From UBA4738 sp002413305 (GTDB lineage: Bacteria; Actinomycetota; UBA4738), in NCBI GenBank assembly GCA_036847185.1, contig DAIUAM010000032.1:1-35859 (forward strand): a stretch of 35,859 nt of DNA. Reading direction: 5' to 3'. Position numbers and translations under genes: made by a program. This document shows, one piece after another, positions 17,258-25,618 of this stretch; the stretch's first letter is position 1, and the number at the start of each line of letters is the position of its first letter. The notes below the pieces were generated by a model, which saw only the letters and a program-made list of their open reading frames with translations, did no database searches and was not told where the DNA came from.

Positions 17258-17296
17258 GCGGCGGCGCGACGCGGGCACGCGCCGCCGCTTCTATTT
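17258..17296 (+). terminator. Strong GC hairpin, likely transcription terminator
   Basis: A perfect 11-bp inverted repeat: GCGGCGGCGCG (17258-17268), a 9-base loop, then CGCGCCGCCGC (17278-17288), followed by the T-rich TTCTATTT. It ends 21 bases before the truncated tRNA. It may insulate the chromosome from the island. Confidence 0.6.
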
Positions 17297-17316
17297 CCGG
17301 TATCGTGTCGAACGCC

Positions 17317-17357
17317 GGGCGCGTAGCTCAGTGGGAGAGCGCATGCTTCACACGCAT
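17317..17357 (+). other. 5' half of tRNA-Val(CAC), broken after the anticodon arm
   Basis: Acceptor 5' strand GGGCGCG (17317-17323), TA, D-arm GCTC-AGTGGGA-GAGC (17326-17340), anticodon stem CATGC (17342-17346), loop TTCACAC with anticodon CAC (17347-17353), then GCAT (17354-17357). After this the sequence departs: no variable loop, T-arm or CGCGCCC acceptor strand follows. The last stem pair is already lost (C at 17358 where G is expected). The break at the anticodon arm, the commonest crossover site of tRNA-targeting integrases, directly precedes the BREX island. It is not functional as it stands. An intact copy, if any, would be outside the window. Confidence 0.8.
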
Positions 17358-17699
17358 CCCGGGGCTAACGGTGTGCTGATCTGCGAAAACGCTGCATTTT
17401 CGCGGAGCGATACGGGGCCAGTTATCTGCTGTTTCTTGTCGCCAGCCTGGTGGCAAGATCCTTGTCCGCGACTTGGCGATTGCTCGTGTCGTGACGGCTC
17501 AGCTCTTCGATCTCCAGTCGCCCGAAAGGGACTTCCCAGCCCTCGCCCACCACAGCCTCCTTCGTGGTGCGGACCTGATGGACAGGTCGCCGCCCCTTAG
17601 GAGAGCCCAGAGAAGCCGGGTCCCCCGTGGTCCCGATGACGCAACCAGCCTTCGGACCGCGCGGGCTCGTAGGATTCGGGGCACGGCGGAAGGGATGTC
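17358..17699 (+). promoter_or_regulatory. Leader region of the BREX operon with two hairpins
   Basis: 342 bases without a supported gene between the tRNA half and brxA. Two inverted repeats are visible: GCGAAAA/TTTTCGC at 17383-17403 (7-bp stem, 7-base loop) and CTTGTCGCCA/TGGTGGCAAG at 17435-17457 (10 pairs including two G-U, 3-base loop). The BREX promoter should lie here, but no clear -35/-10 could be picked by eye. GGAAGGGA at 17688-17695 is the brxA ribosome-binding site. Confidence 0.5.
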
Positions 17700-18455
17700 T
17701 TGGAGCGCGAGCTGGGGCTGGTGTCGGACTCGGAGAGCGGCGGACCGCATACCAGCAGGACGATCATGCTCAAGGAACTGCGCCTCCTTCTAGCCTCATG
17801 CCCGCGGGACGCGGGCCCCGAAGACCTCGCCGCCGCCGTCCTGACCGACAACGTGCTGGTCAAGCGGTCCAAGAACACCCGCATGCGATCCTTGCGGTAC
17901 CTCCGCGAGCTCTATGTCCTTGATCGACGCTCGGTTCTCTTTCGCGGGCTTCGCGAACTCTGGGATGTGGATGAAGAGGCGCAACCGCTTCTGGCCCTCT
18001 TGTGCTCGCTTGCTCGCGACCCACTCCTGCGGGCGACCGCGGATGCCGTGCTCGACACACCTGAGGGAGGGCAAGTGGACGCCTCGATGCTTGCCGAGGT
18101 GGTCGCACACCGCTACCCGCACAGCTACGCTGATTCAGTCAGGAACAAGATCGGACGGAACGCGGCATCCTCATGGACTCAGTCGGGCCATCTCAGAGGC
18201 CACTCGACGAAGACGCGATGCAGGGCGACTTCACGCCCGACCGCGGTGGCGTACGCCTTCTTGCTCGGTCATCTGGCAGATGCTCGTGGCCTCGGTCTGC
18301 TCAGGACCGTCTGGGGTCGGTCCCTCGACGCACCGGACCACGTCATCCTCGATCAGGCGTTCGCGGCAGCCCAGCGAGGTTGGATAGAGTTCCGCCGAGC
18401 CGGAGATGTCATCGACGTGGGGTTCGACTGGCTCCTTCGCGCCATCGAGGAGTGA
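17700..18455 (+). CDS. brxA: BREX system protein BrxA (DUF1819 family)
   Basis: A 251-residue protein and the first gene of the BREX operon. BrxA is a small helical DNA-binding protein needed for full defence in type 1 BREX. The diagnostic N-terminal pattern is present: TSRTIMLKELRLLLA, then LTDNVLVKRSKNTRMRSLRYL with the aromatic helix RELYVLD, as in the DUF1819 winged-helix core. A second helical part (YADSVRNKIGRNAASSW) and a C-terminal domain ending in DVGFDWLL follow. The start is TTG 17700, with GGAAGGGA just upstream. The later ATG (17767) would remove the conserved TSRTIMLKE segment. The next gene starts 4 bases after the stop. Family assignment is strong from context and moderate from sequence alone. 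Confidence 0.85.
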   Translation: MERELGLVSDSESGGPHTSRTIMLKELRLLLASCPRDAGPEDLAAAVLTDNVLVKRSKNTRMRSLRYLRELYVLDRRSVLFRGLRELWDVDEEAQPLLALLCSLARDPLLRATADAVLDTPEGGQVDASMLAEVVAHRYPHSYADSVRNKIGRNAASSWTQSGHLRGHSTKTRCRATSRPTAVAYAFLLGHLADARGLGLLRTVWGRSLDAPDHVILDQAFAAAQRGWIEFRRAGDVIDVGFDWLLRAIEE

Positions 18456-18459
18456 GTGC

Positions 18460-18996
18460 GTGTCGGAGATCGACGATCTGCTCGCTGCATACGGTCGATT
18501 CGTCGCCCTCCCGTGGAGGCCGAATCTGGCGGGCCCGCAGCGGGTCTGGATCGCGGTCTACAGCCCGACACAAGAGCGCCGGATCCGTCATCGGGTAGCG
18601 GAGTTCGAGCTCGCGACCAAGCAAGCCGGCCATGGCTGGCGCCTTCACGATCTCACTGATGCGTTCCCGCTGTGGCTCGGTTCGCTGGAGTACGTGGAGT
18701 CCTACTTCGAGAAGCCCAAGGCGCTCTCGACCGCGTTGGGAGGTTTCGTCGACACAGTGGTGAGCGAGGTGACCGAGTTCCTGCAGGGGTCGGGCGAAGG
18801 CGATGTCGTCGCGCTCCTCGGGGTGGGGGCGCTGTACCCGTACTGCCGGGTCTCCCAGGTCATCGAGGCCGTGAACGCATCAGTCCCTGGGCGCCTGCTG
18901 GTCTTCTTCCCGGGGGTGTACTCGAACAACGTGTACCGCCTGCTGAACGCACGGGACGGATGGAACTACATGGCAGTCCCGATCACGGCCGGATGA
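18460..18996 (+). CDS. brxB: BREX system protein BrxB (DUF1788 family)
   Basis: A 178-residue member of DUF1788. Recognisable blocks are LPWRPNLAGPQRVWIAVY near the start, the central LHDLTDAFPLWLGSLEY, and the C-terminal ALLGVGALYPYCRVSQVIEA followed by GRLLVFFPGVYSNNVYRLL. The last two are the family signature. BrxB is essential for type 1 BREX, probably as a structural partner of BrxC and PglZ; it has no known enzymatic motif. The start is GTG 18460, with GAGGAGTG six bases upstream and only 4 bases after brxA. It precedes brxC by 16 bases. Typical BrxB proteins are close to 200 residues, so this one is complete. Confidence 0.93.
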   Translation: MSEIDDLLAAYGRFVALPWRPNLAGPQRVWIAVYSPTQERRIRHRVAEFELATKQAGHGWRLHDLTDAFPLWLGSLEYVESYFEKPKALSTALGGFVDTVVSEVTEFLQGSGEGDVVALLGVGALYPYCRVSQVIEAVNASVPGRLLVFFPGVYSNNVYRLLNARDGWNYMAVPITAG

Positions 18997-19012
18997 GCGA
19001 AGGGCGCAGCAG

Positions 19013-22000
19013 ATGACCGCGAACCGAGAGTTGTTCGTCGAAGACCCGACAGAGCACGAGATCCCCAACCTGGGTGTCGCCAAGGTGCTCATCCCCGAGA
19101 GTGAGGTGGAGTTCAACGTCCTCAGGTGGGAGCTCTCGCACTTCGTCTGCGACGGCGAGTACGCGAACGGCCTCCAGCGGATCCTCGAGTCCTACCTCCG
19201 GAACCTCGACCAGAACGCGCAGCCCGCGGTATGGGTGAGCGGCTTCTACGGCAGCGGGAAGTCCCATCTCGTGCGGGTCCTGCAGTACCTGTGGACCGAT
19301 TTCGGGTTCCCGGATGGAAGCACCGCGCAGGGTCTCGTGCACCTCCCCCCCTCAGTGAGTGATCCGATGGGTGAGCTGCGAACGATCGGCAAGCGGGAGG
19401 GTGGCCTTTGGGCCGCCGCAGGGACACTGGGAGCTGCAGCCGGCGACAGCGTTCGGCTCGCCTTCCTCGGAATCATCCTTCGAGCAGCGGGGCTGTCAGA
19501 GAAGGTGGAGCCGGCTCAGTTCGTCCTCTGGCTCCGGGGAGAAGGGCTTCTCGATCAGGTCCGCGCCGGCGTCGAAGCTGCCGGTAGAGGGTGGGCCAAA
19601 GAGCTCGAGAGCCTCTACGTGTCCCCGGTGATCGCGGATGCGCTCTTGGCAGCGCGACCGGGCTTCGCGAGCACGCCGGCGGAGGCCAGGTCACTCCTCA
19701 TGAGCCAGTTCCCGCCCGTACCGGACATCACGGACAAGGAGTTCCTCGACGTCCTCCGTGGGGTCCTCGACATGCAGGGCGGGAAGCCCGGCCGGATCCC
19801 AGCGACGCTCGTCGTCCTCGACGAACTGCAGCAGTACATCAACGACAACGTGGAGCGCATGGAGGACGTGCGGAGCATCGTCGAGGCGTGCTGCACGAAG
19901 TTCGACAGCAGGCTCCTAGTCGTCTCGACGGGCCAGTCGGCCCTTCAGGCCACCCCTGTCCTTCAGAAGCTGCAGGGCAGGTACACGGTCCGGGTGTCAC
20001 TCGCTGATGCCGACATCGATTCCGTGGTCCGGCGGGTCGTCCTCCTGAAGCGCGCCGACAAGGTGGGCATCCTGCAAGCGAAGCTCGATCAGGTAAGCGG
20101 TGAGATCGATCGGCACCTCGCCGGATCGAAGATCGCCCCGGTGGGGGAAGACGCGGACGACCTGGTGCCGCTGTATCCGATCCTCCCCACCCGTCAGCGG
20201 TTCTGGGAGCGCGTCCTGAGAGCGATCGATCCGGGTGGCACCGCCGGCCAACTCCGCACGCAGCTTCAGACTGTGCACGAGGCGACCCGCGCGGTCGGCC
20301 TCGAGCCGGTCGGTGTGGTCGTGGCAGGAGACTTCGTGTACGACCAGCAGGCGGCGGGCATGCTCGAGACCGGGGTCATGCCGCGCGAGACGTACGACGA
20401 AATCTCTGCACTTCGTAACGGCAGTGAGGAGGGGGAGCTTCGTACCCGCCTGGCGGCGCTCGTCTTCCTCATCTCCAAGCTGCCGACCGACGCCGGGTCG
20501 GACATCGGGCTTCGCGCGAACGCGGACACCCTTGCGGACCTCTTGGTGGAGAACCTGGATGCTTCGAGCGCCGACCTCCGGAAGCGGGTGGCGACGTCGC
20601 TTGCACTGATGGCACAGGAAGGCGTGCTGAACGAGGTTGGGGGTGAGTACCGCCTCCTCACCAAGGAGAGCGCGAACTGGCAAGCCGAGTACCAGAGGCG
20701 CCTTGGCTCCCTGTTGAACGACAGCGGACGGATCGCGAGCGACAGGGACGCGGCACTCAAGGCCGCCGTCTCCGAGGTGCTCCGGAGGATCTCGCCCCTC
20801 CACGGAAAGAGCAAGACCGCTCGGAAGGTGCAGGTCTCGTACGGACAGACAGAGCCCGCGGACGACAAGGTGTCGATCCCGATCTGGGTCCGAGATGGGT
20901 GGGAGACGACTGAGAAGACCGTCCGCGACGGAGCCGTGAAGGCCGGAACGAAGAGCCCGCTCGTCTCGGTGTTCTTCCCGAGGCAGGACGACGAGACCCT
21001 GCGAACGGTGCTGGCAGAGCGAGCCGCCGCGGCGGACACGCTGAACGGACGTCCCATGCCCACGACGGCCGAGGGCCAGGATGCCCGGGCCGCGATGGAC
21101 ACACGGAGAGCCGCCGCCGATGCTCGACTCGGCGCGCTCATCACGCAGATCCTGCGGAGCCGCAAGGTCTTCCAAGGCGGGGGGAACGAGATCGCGGGCG
21201 CGACGCTGGAGGACAGCGTGACCGCAGCGACTGAGGCGGCCCTGGAGCGGCGATTCCCCCAGTTCTCGATCGCGGACCATCCGGACTGGGGGAAGGTCAT
21301 ACTGCGCGCCCGCGAGGGCAATGCCGAGCCTCTGTCGCCAGCCGGCGACACTGGCGAGGTCATCCAGAACCCCGTGTGCAAGGAGGTCCTGCAGTTCCTG
21401 CCTGGGTCCTGGACCAAGGGTTCCGAGGCACGTCGCCACTTCATGGAGGCGCCCTTCGGATGGCCGCAGGATGCGATCGACGGCTCCCTCGTCGCGCTCG
21501 TTGGCGCCGGTGCGCTCGGCGCTCGTCAGAACGGTGAGGACGTTCCGGTCAAGAACCTCAATCCTGGCAGCCTCACCAAGACGGAGTTCCGTAAGGAGAT
21601 CACCATCGTCACCACGGCCATGAAGGTCGCGGTGAGGGGCCTGATGGCCGGCATTCATCTGAATGTCGAGCCTGGCGAGGAGGCGGCTTCGCTGCACACC
21701 TATCTCGACCGGCTCATGAGTCTGGCCGATTCTGCTGGGGGAGAGGCGCCGCTGCCCGAGCGACCCGATATCACCGAGGTGAAGAGGCTTCGGAAACTCT
21801 CTGGGAACGACCTGATCGCCGAGGTCTACGAGAAGCGGGACACCCTCAAGGGATGGGCGTCGTCCTGGGCATCGGCGGGTCATCTCGCGCAGGATCGTCT
21901 GGCCGCCTGGGCACGGCTGGAGGAACTCCTCCGCTTCGCCGATGTCTTGCCGTTCGCCGACGAGCCTGCCGCGCAAGCTGACGCCGTCAGATCGGGGCGT

Positions 22001-22468
22001 CGTCTGCTAGACGATCCTGATCCAATCGCGCCAATCGGTGCCGCTCTCTGCGACGGTCTACGCGGAGCGCTCCAGGCCGCCCACGTGCGGTACGAGGAAG
22101 CGTTCGCCGCGGCGGAGGGTCAACTGGAGGCCGATCCTCAATGGGGGCAGCTGGACCCCGCGAAACGCGCCGCCATCCTCGCGAGTGCGACGCTCAACCG
22201 CGCTCCCGCGCCGGTTGTCGGTACCGAGGGACAGCTCCTCGGGGCGCTTCGCGAGGCCACGATCCCAGAGTGGGGCGACCGGGCATCGGCGATCCCGGCG
22301 AAGGTCGGCCTCGCCCGGGAGCGAGCCGCGCAGGAACTAGCCCCGAAGGCGACACGGTTCACTCCGCCTCCGGCGAATCTGGCATCAGCGGACGACGTGA
22401 AGCGGTACGTCGACGACCTCCGGGAGGAGCTTCTGCGGCGCATCGACGAGGGACCGGTGATCATCTAG
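19013..22468 (+). CDS. brxC: BREX system P-loop ATPase BrxC
   Basis: A 1151-residue ATPase, close to the family norm of about 1200. Walker A is GFYGSGKS at residues 77-84, preceded by AVWVSG as in all BrxC/PglY proteins. Walker B is LVVLDEL with Asp 270 and Glu 271, and a sensor-like VVSTGQSAL lies near residue 305. The large C-terminal part is helical and Glu/Arg/Ala-rich (much of residues 930-1150). BrxC is essential for defence and for BREX methylation, presumably as an AAA-type motor assembling with BrxB, PglX and PglZ. ATG 19013 follows GAAGGGCG. The start of pglX is 3 bases after its stop, so translation is coupled. Confidence 0.95.
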   Translation: MTANRELFVEDPTEHEIPNLGVAKVLIPESEVEFNVLRWELSHFVCDGEYANGLQRILESYLRNLDQNAQPAVWVSGFYGSGKSHLVRVLQYLWTDFGFPDGSTAQGLVHLPPSVSDPMGELRTIGKREGGLWAAAGTLGAAAGDSVRLAFLGIILRAAGLSEKVEPAQFVLWLRGEGLLDQVRAGVEAAGRGWAKELESLYVSPVIADALLAARPGFASTPAEARSLLMSQFPPVPDITDKEFLDVLRGVLDMQGGKPGRIPATLVVLDELQQYINDNVERMEDVRSIVEACCTKFDSRLLVVSTGQSALQATPVLQKLQGRYTVRVSLADADIDSVVRRVVLLKRADKVGILQAKLDQVSGEIDRHLAGSKIAPVGEDADDLVPLYPILPTRQRFWERVLRAIDPGGTAGQLRTQLQTVHEATRAVGLEPVGVVVAGDFVYDQQAAGMLETGVMPRETYDEISALRNGSEEGELRTRLAALVFLISKLPTDAGSDIGLRANADTLADLLVENLDASSADLRKRVATSLALMAQEGVLNEVGGEYRLLTKESANWQAEYQRRLGSLLNDSGRIASDRDAALKAAVSEVLRRISPLHGKSKTARKVQVSYGQTEPADDKVSIPIWVRDGWETTEKTVRDGAVKAGTKSPLVSVFFPRQDDETLRTVLAERAAAADTLNGRPMPTTAEGQDARAAMDTRRAAADARLGALITQILRSRKVFQGGGNEIAGATLEDSVTAATEAALERRFPQFSIADHPDWGKVILRAREGNAEPLSPAGDTGEVIQNPVCKEVLQFLPGSWTKGSEARRHFMEAPFGWPQDAIDGSLVALVGAGALGARQNGEDVPVKNLNPGSLTKTEFRKEITIVTTAMKVAVRGLMAGIHLNVEPGEEAASLHTYLDRLMSLADSAGGEAPLPERPDITEVKRLRKLSGNDLIAEVYEKRDTLKGWASSWASAGHLAQDRLAAWARLEELLRFADVLPFADEPAAQADAVRSGRRLLDDPDPIAPIGAALCDGLRGALQAAHVRYEEAFAAAEGQLEADPQWGQLDPAKRAAILASATLNRAPAPVVGTEGQLLGALREATIPEWGDRASAIPAKVGLARERAAQELAPKATRFTPPPANLASADDVKRYVDDLREELLRRIDEGPVII

Positions 22469-22471
22469 GCC

Positions 22472-25400
22472 ATGCCCCCCCTCGCGCGCGAGCTCCGCAA
22501 GTCCCTCGACGGCACCATCGGGAAGGCACGCACCGCGGCCGAGTCCGCCGCCCGTGCTGCCCTGGCCGCCCTTGCGGTGGATCGCGACAAGGCCTTCGAC
22601 CAGCTCTCCGAGCCCGACCGCGAGCTCCGCCGGGCCCTCCGGGCGAAGGAGCGCCAGCTCGGCAGCTACGAGGCCCTGGTCTCCGAGATCGCCTACCAGC
22701 ACTGGCACCGGATGCTCTTCGCCCGGTTCCTGGCGGAGAACCACATGTTGATCCACCCCGAGGCGGGCGTCGCCGTCTCACTCGCGGAGGTCGCCGACCT
22801 CGCCCGCGAGGAAGGCGAACCCGATTCCTGGGTGCTCGCCGCCCGCTATGCCGCGAAGATGCTGCCGGCGATCTTCCGCGAGGGCGACCCGGAGCTAGCT
22901 CTCCGCTTCGCCCCCGAGGGGCGAAAGCGTCTGGAGGACCTCCTCACCTCGCTCCCGGCCTCGGTGTTCACCTCCGACGACGCCCTGGGCTGGGTCTACC
23001 AGTTCTGGCAGTCGGAACGGAAGAGGGAGGTGAACGAGGCAGGGAACAAGATCGGCGCCGCGGAGCTGGCGGCCGTGACGCAGCTGTTCACCGAGGACTA
23101 CATGGTTCGGTTCCTGCTCGAGAACTCCCTCGGTGCCTGGTGGGCTGGCCGTCATCCGAGCTCGCCGTTGCTCGAGCAGTTCACTTTCCTGCGCTTCACG
23201 GAGGAGGGCACGCCCGCTGCTGGGATCTTCGAGGGCTGGCCCCACCGCGTAGCCGAAGTCACCCTGATGGACCCGTGCTGCGGCTCGGGGCACTTCCTCA
23301 CCGTGGCCTTCGAGATGCTCACCGCGATGCGGACCGAGGAAGAAGGGCTGTCTCACGCGGAGGCCGGCGACGCCGTGATTGCTGAGAACCTGTTCGGCCT
23401 GGAAATCGACCCCCGATGTACCCAGATCGCCGCATTCGCACTAGCGCTGGCGGCTTGGCGCAACGGCGGCTACCGGGACCTCCCGCCCCCAAACATTGCC
23501 TGCTCGGGGATAGGGGTCGCCGGGCAGCTCGCCGCCTGGAGGACACTCGCCGGCGGCGACCAGGACCTGGAGAACGCTCTCAGCATGCTCCACGAGCAGT
23601 TCCGCCACGCCTCGGAACTCGGGAGCCTGATCGATCCCCGTCGTGCGACCGAGGAAGGCCATCTGTTCTCGGTCGACTACGAGAAAGTGGCCCCGGTCCT
23701 AGAGCAACTACTCTCCCGTGAGGAGAACCCAGAAGCACAGGTCGCTGGGTGGGCCGCGGCTGGAATCACACGGGCGGCTTCCCTCCTCGCTCGCACCTAC
23801 ACGCTAGTGGCTACCAACGTCCCCTATCTCGGGCGTAGCAAGCAGAGCGAGATTCTGAGGGATTTCAGTGAGGCGCAGCATGCAGATGCCAAGAGCGACC
23901 TTGCCACGGCCTTCTTCGATCGGATGCGGCAACTGGTGCCCCCGCACGGCGCCTGCGCTGTCGTCTCCCCCCAGAACTGGCTGTTCTTGACTACCTACAA
24001 GAGCTTCAGGTGCTCTTGGCTGGAGGAGAACGTCGTTCGGTTTGTAGTCAGGCTGGGCGAGCACGCGTTCGAAAGCGTGGCAGCAGCCGGCGCTTTCACG
24101 GCGCTCCTGGCTTGGCAACGGGGCCTTCCGGCGGACGGCTCGTCGACGCTTGTGCTTGATCTTGGGGCATCTTCGGGTCCCGAGGCTAAGGCACAGGCTC
24201 TCACCGAGGCAGACTTCCTCGAGACCAGCCAGGCGGGGCAACGCAAGAATCCTGATTGCGTGATTACTTTTGAGGTCATCTCGGGAGTCGGCTTGCTGGA
24301 AGAACGCGCATCTGGCTTGCAGGGGCTGAGCCCTGCCGACGGTCCTCGTTATCGACGGTTCTTTTGGGAGATGCCAGCCGTCGAGGGCGATTGGGAGTTC
24401 CTACAGGTCCCCGTGCTGGATACTCAGCCATACGGCGGACGGCAAGAAGCGATCCGATGGGAGGGTCCCGAGGGGGCGCGAATCTCTAAGGGCTCGGCTG
24501 AACGGGGAGGACTCGCCTGGGGAAAGCGGGGGATTGCAGTGTCCGTGATGCGCGATCTTCCCGCGACGCTCTACACGGGCGAGAAGTTCCCGAACAGTGT
24601 GACTGTGTTGCTCCCCAAGGACGAGAAGATTCTTCTTCCGCTCTGGGCATATGTCTCATCGACCGCGTATCCACGCGACGTTCGAGTGCTCAACGCCAAA
24701 GTAAGCGTGGCCAACGCCACTGCGGTGAAAGTGCCTTTTGACCTCCCGCACTGGAACAAGGTCGCCGAGGAGCTCTACCCGGACGGTCTCCCCGAGCCCC
24801 ACTCGAACGACCCCACTCAATGGCTGTTCAAAGGTGATCCGACCGATTCGACCGAGTCGCTGCAGGTCGCGGTCGCCCGGCTCCTCGGCTACCGCTGGCC
24901 CGACCAGGAACCCGATGCGCTTGATGAGCTCGCCGATGCCGACGGAGCTGTGCCGATCCCCGCAATCGCCGGCGAGGCCCCCGCCGCCTATCGCCTGCGC
25001 GCCTTGCTGGAACGCGCCTGGGGTAGGGCCTGGTCCCAAAGCAGGCTCACCGAGCTCTTGGCCCAGGCCGGCGCCTCAGGCAAGGACCTGGAGACATGGC
25101 TGCGGGATTCCTTCTTCGCCTCCCACACGAAGCTGTTCCACAATCGCCCGTTCGTCTGGCATGTCTGGGATGGACGCAAGGACGGCTTCGGCGTGCTCGT
25201 GAACTACCATCGCTTAAATCGCCAGCTCCTCGACCGCATCACCCACACCCTGCTCGGAAGCTGGATCGAGGCCCAGCGCGACCAGGTCCGAAAGGAGCTC
25301 CCCGGGGCGGAGGCGCGCCTGCTCGCCGCCCAGGACCTCCAGGGCAAGCTCGAGTTGATCGCCGAGAGCGAGCCTCCCCTCGACATCTACGTGCGGTGGA

Positions 25401-25618
25401 AGCCCCTGCACGAGCAGCCGATCGGCTGGGACCCGGACCTGAACGACGGGGTGCGCTTGAACATCCGTCCCTTCGTCGAGACTGGCGTCCTGCGCTCGAA
25501 GTTCACGATCAACTGGAACAAGGACCGGGGCATTGACCCCGACGGCTCCGAGCGCCTGAACGACCTCCCTTTCACCCGTGCCGAGAAGCAGGCCGCCCGG
25601 GAGAAGGCGGGCCGATGA
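22472..25618 (+). CDS. pglX: BREX adenine-specific DNA methyltransferase PglX
   Basis: A 1048-residue protein of the class that marks host DNA by N6-adenine methylation at a BREX site. Order: a helical N-terminal domain (1-230) with the PglX-typical DALGWVYQFWQSERK and AVTQLFTEDYMVRFLLENSL; SAM-binding motif I DPCCGSGH at 267-274; catalytic motif IV as NVPY (449-452), a variant of NPPY seen in this subfamily; then the target-recognition region and a C-terminal helical domain. It is shorter than the roughly 1200-residue enterobacterial PglX. Codon use and GC drop visibly in about 23.7-24.75 kb, over motif IV and the recognition region, consistent with swapping of specificity. It overlaps pglZ as ATGA. 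Confidence 0.95.
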   Translation: MPPLARELRKSLDGTIGKARTAAESAARAALAALAVDRDKAFDQLSEPDRELRRALRAKERQLGSYEALVSEIAYQHWHRMLFARFLAENHMLIHPEAGVAVSLAEVADLAREEGEPDSWVLAARYAAKMLPAIFREGDPELALRFAPEGRKRLEDLLTSLPASVFTSDDALGWVYQFWQSERKREVNEAGNKIGAAELAAVTQLFTEDYMVRFLLENSLGAWWAGRHPSSPLLEQFTFLRFTEEGTPAAGIFEGWPHRVAEVTLMDPCCGSGHFLTVAFEMLTAMRTEEEGLSHAEAGDAVIAENLFGLEIDPRCTQIAAFALALAAWRNGGYRDLPPPNIACSGIGVAGQLAAWRTLAGGDQDLENALSMLHEQFRHASELGSLIDPRRATEEGHLFSVDYEKVAPVLEQLLSREENPEAQVAGWAAAGITRAASLLARTYTLVATNVPYLGRSKQSEILRDFSEAQHADAKSDLATAFFDRMRQLVPPHGACAVVSPQNWLFLTTYKSFRCSWLEENVVRFVVRLGEHAFESVAAAGAFTALLAWQRGLPADGSSTLVLDLGASSGPEAKAQALTEADFLETSQAGQRKNPDCVITFEVISGVGLLEERASGLQGLSPADGPRYRRFFWEMPAVEGDWEFLQVPVLDTQPYGGRQEAIRWEGPEGARISKGSAERGGLAWGKRGIAVSVMRDLPATLYTGEKFPNSVTVLLPKDEKILLPLWAYVSSTAYPRDVRVLNAKVSVANATAVKVPFDLPHWNKVAEELYPDGLPEPHSNDPTQWLFKGDPTDSTESLQVAVARLLGYRWPDQEPDALDELADADGAVPIPAIAGEAPAAYRLRALLERAWGRAWSQSRLTELLAQAGASGKDLETWLRDSFFASHTKLFHNRPFVWHVWDGRKDGFGVLVNYHRLNRQLLDRITHTLLGSWIEAQRDQVRKELPGAEARLLAAQDLQGKLELIAESEPPLDIYVRWKPLHEQPIGWDPDLNDGVRLNIRPFVETGVLRSKFTINWNKDRGIDPDGSERLNDLPFTRAEKQAAREKAGR

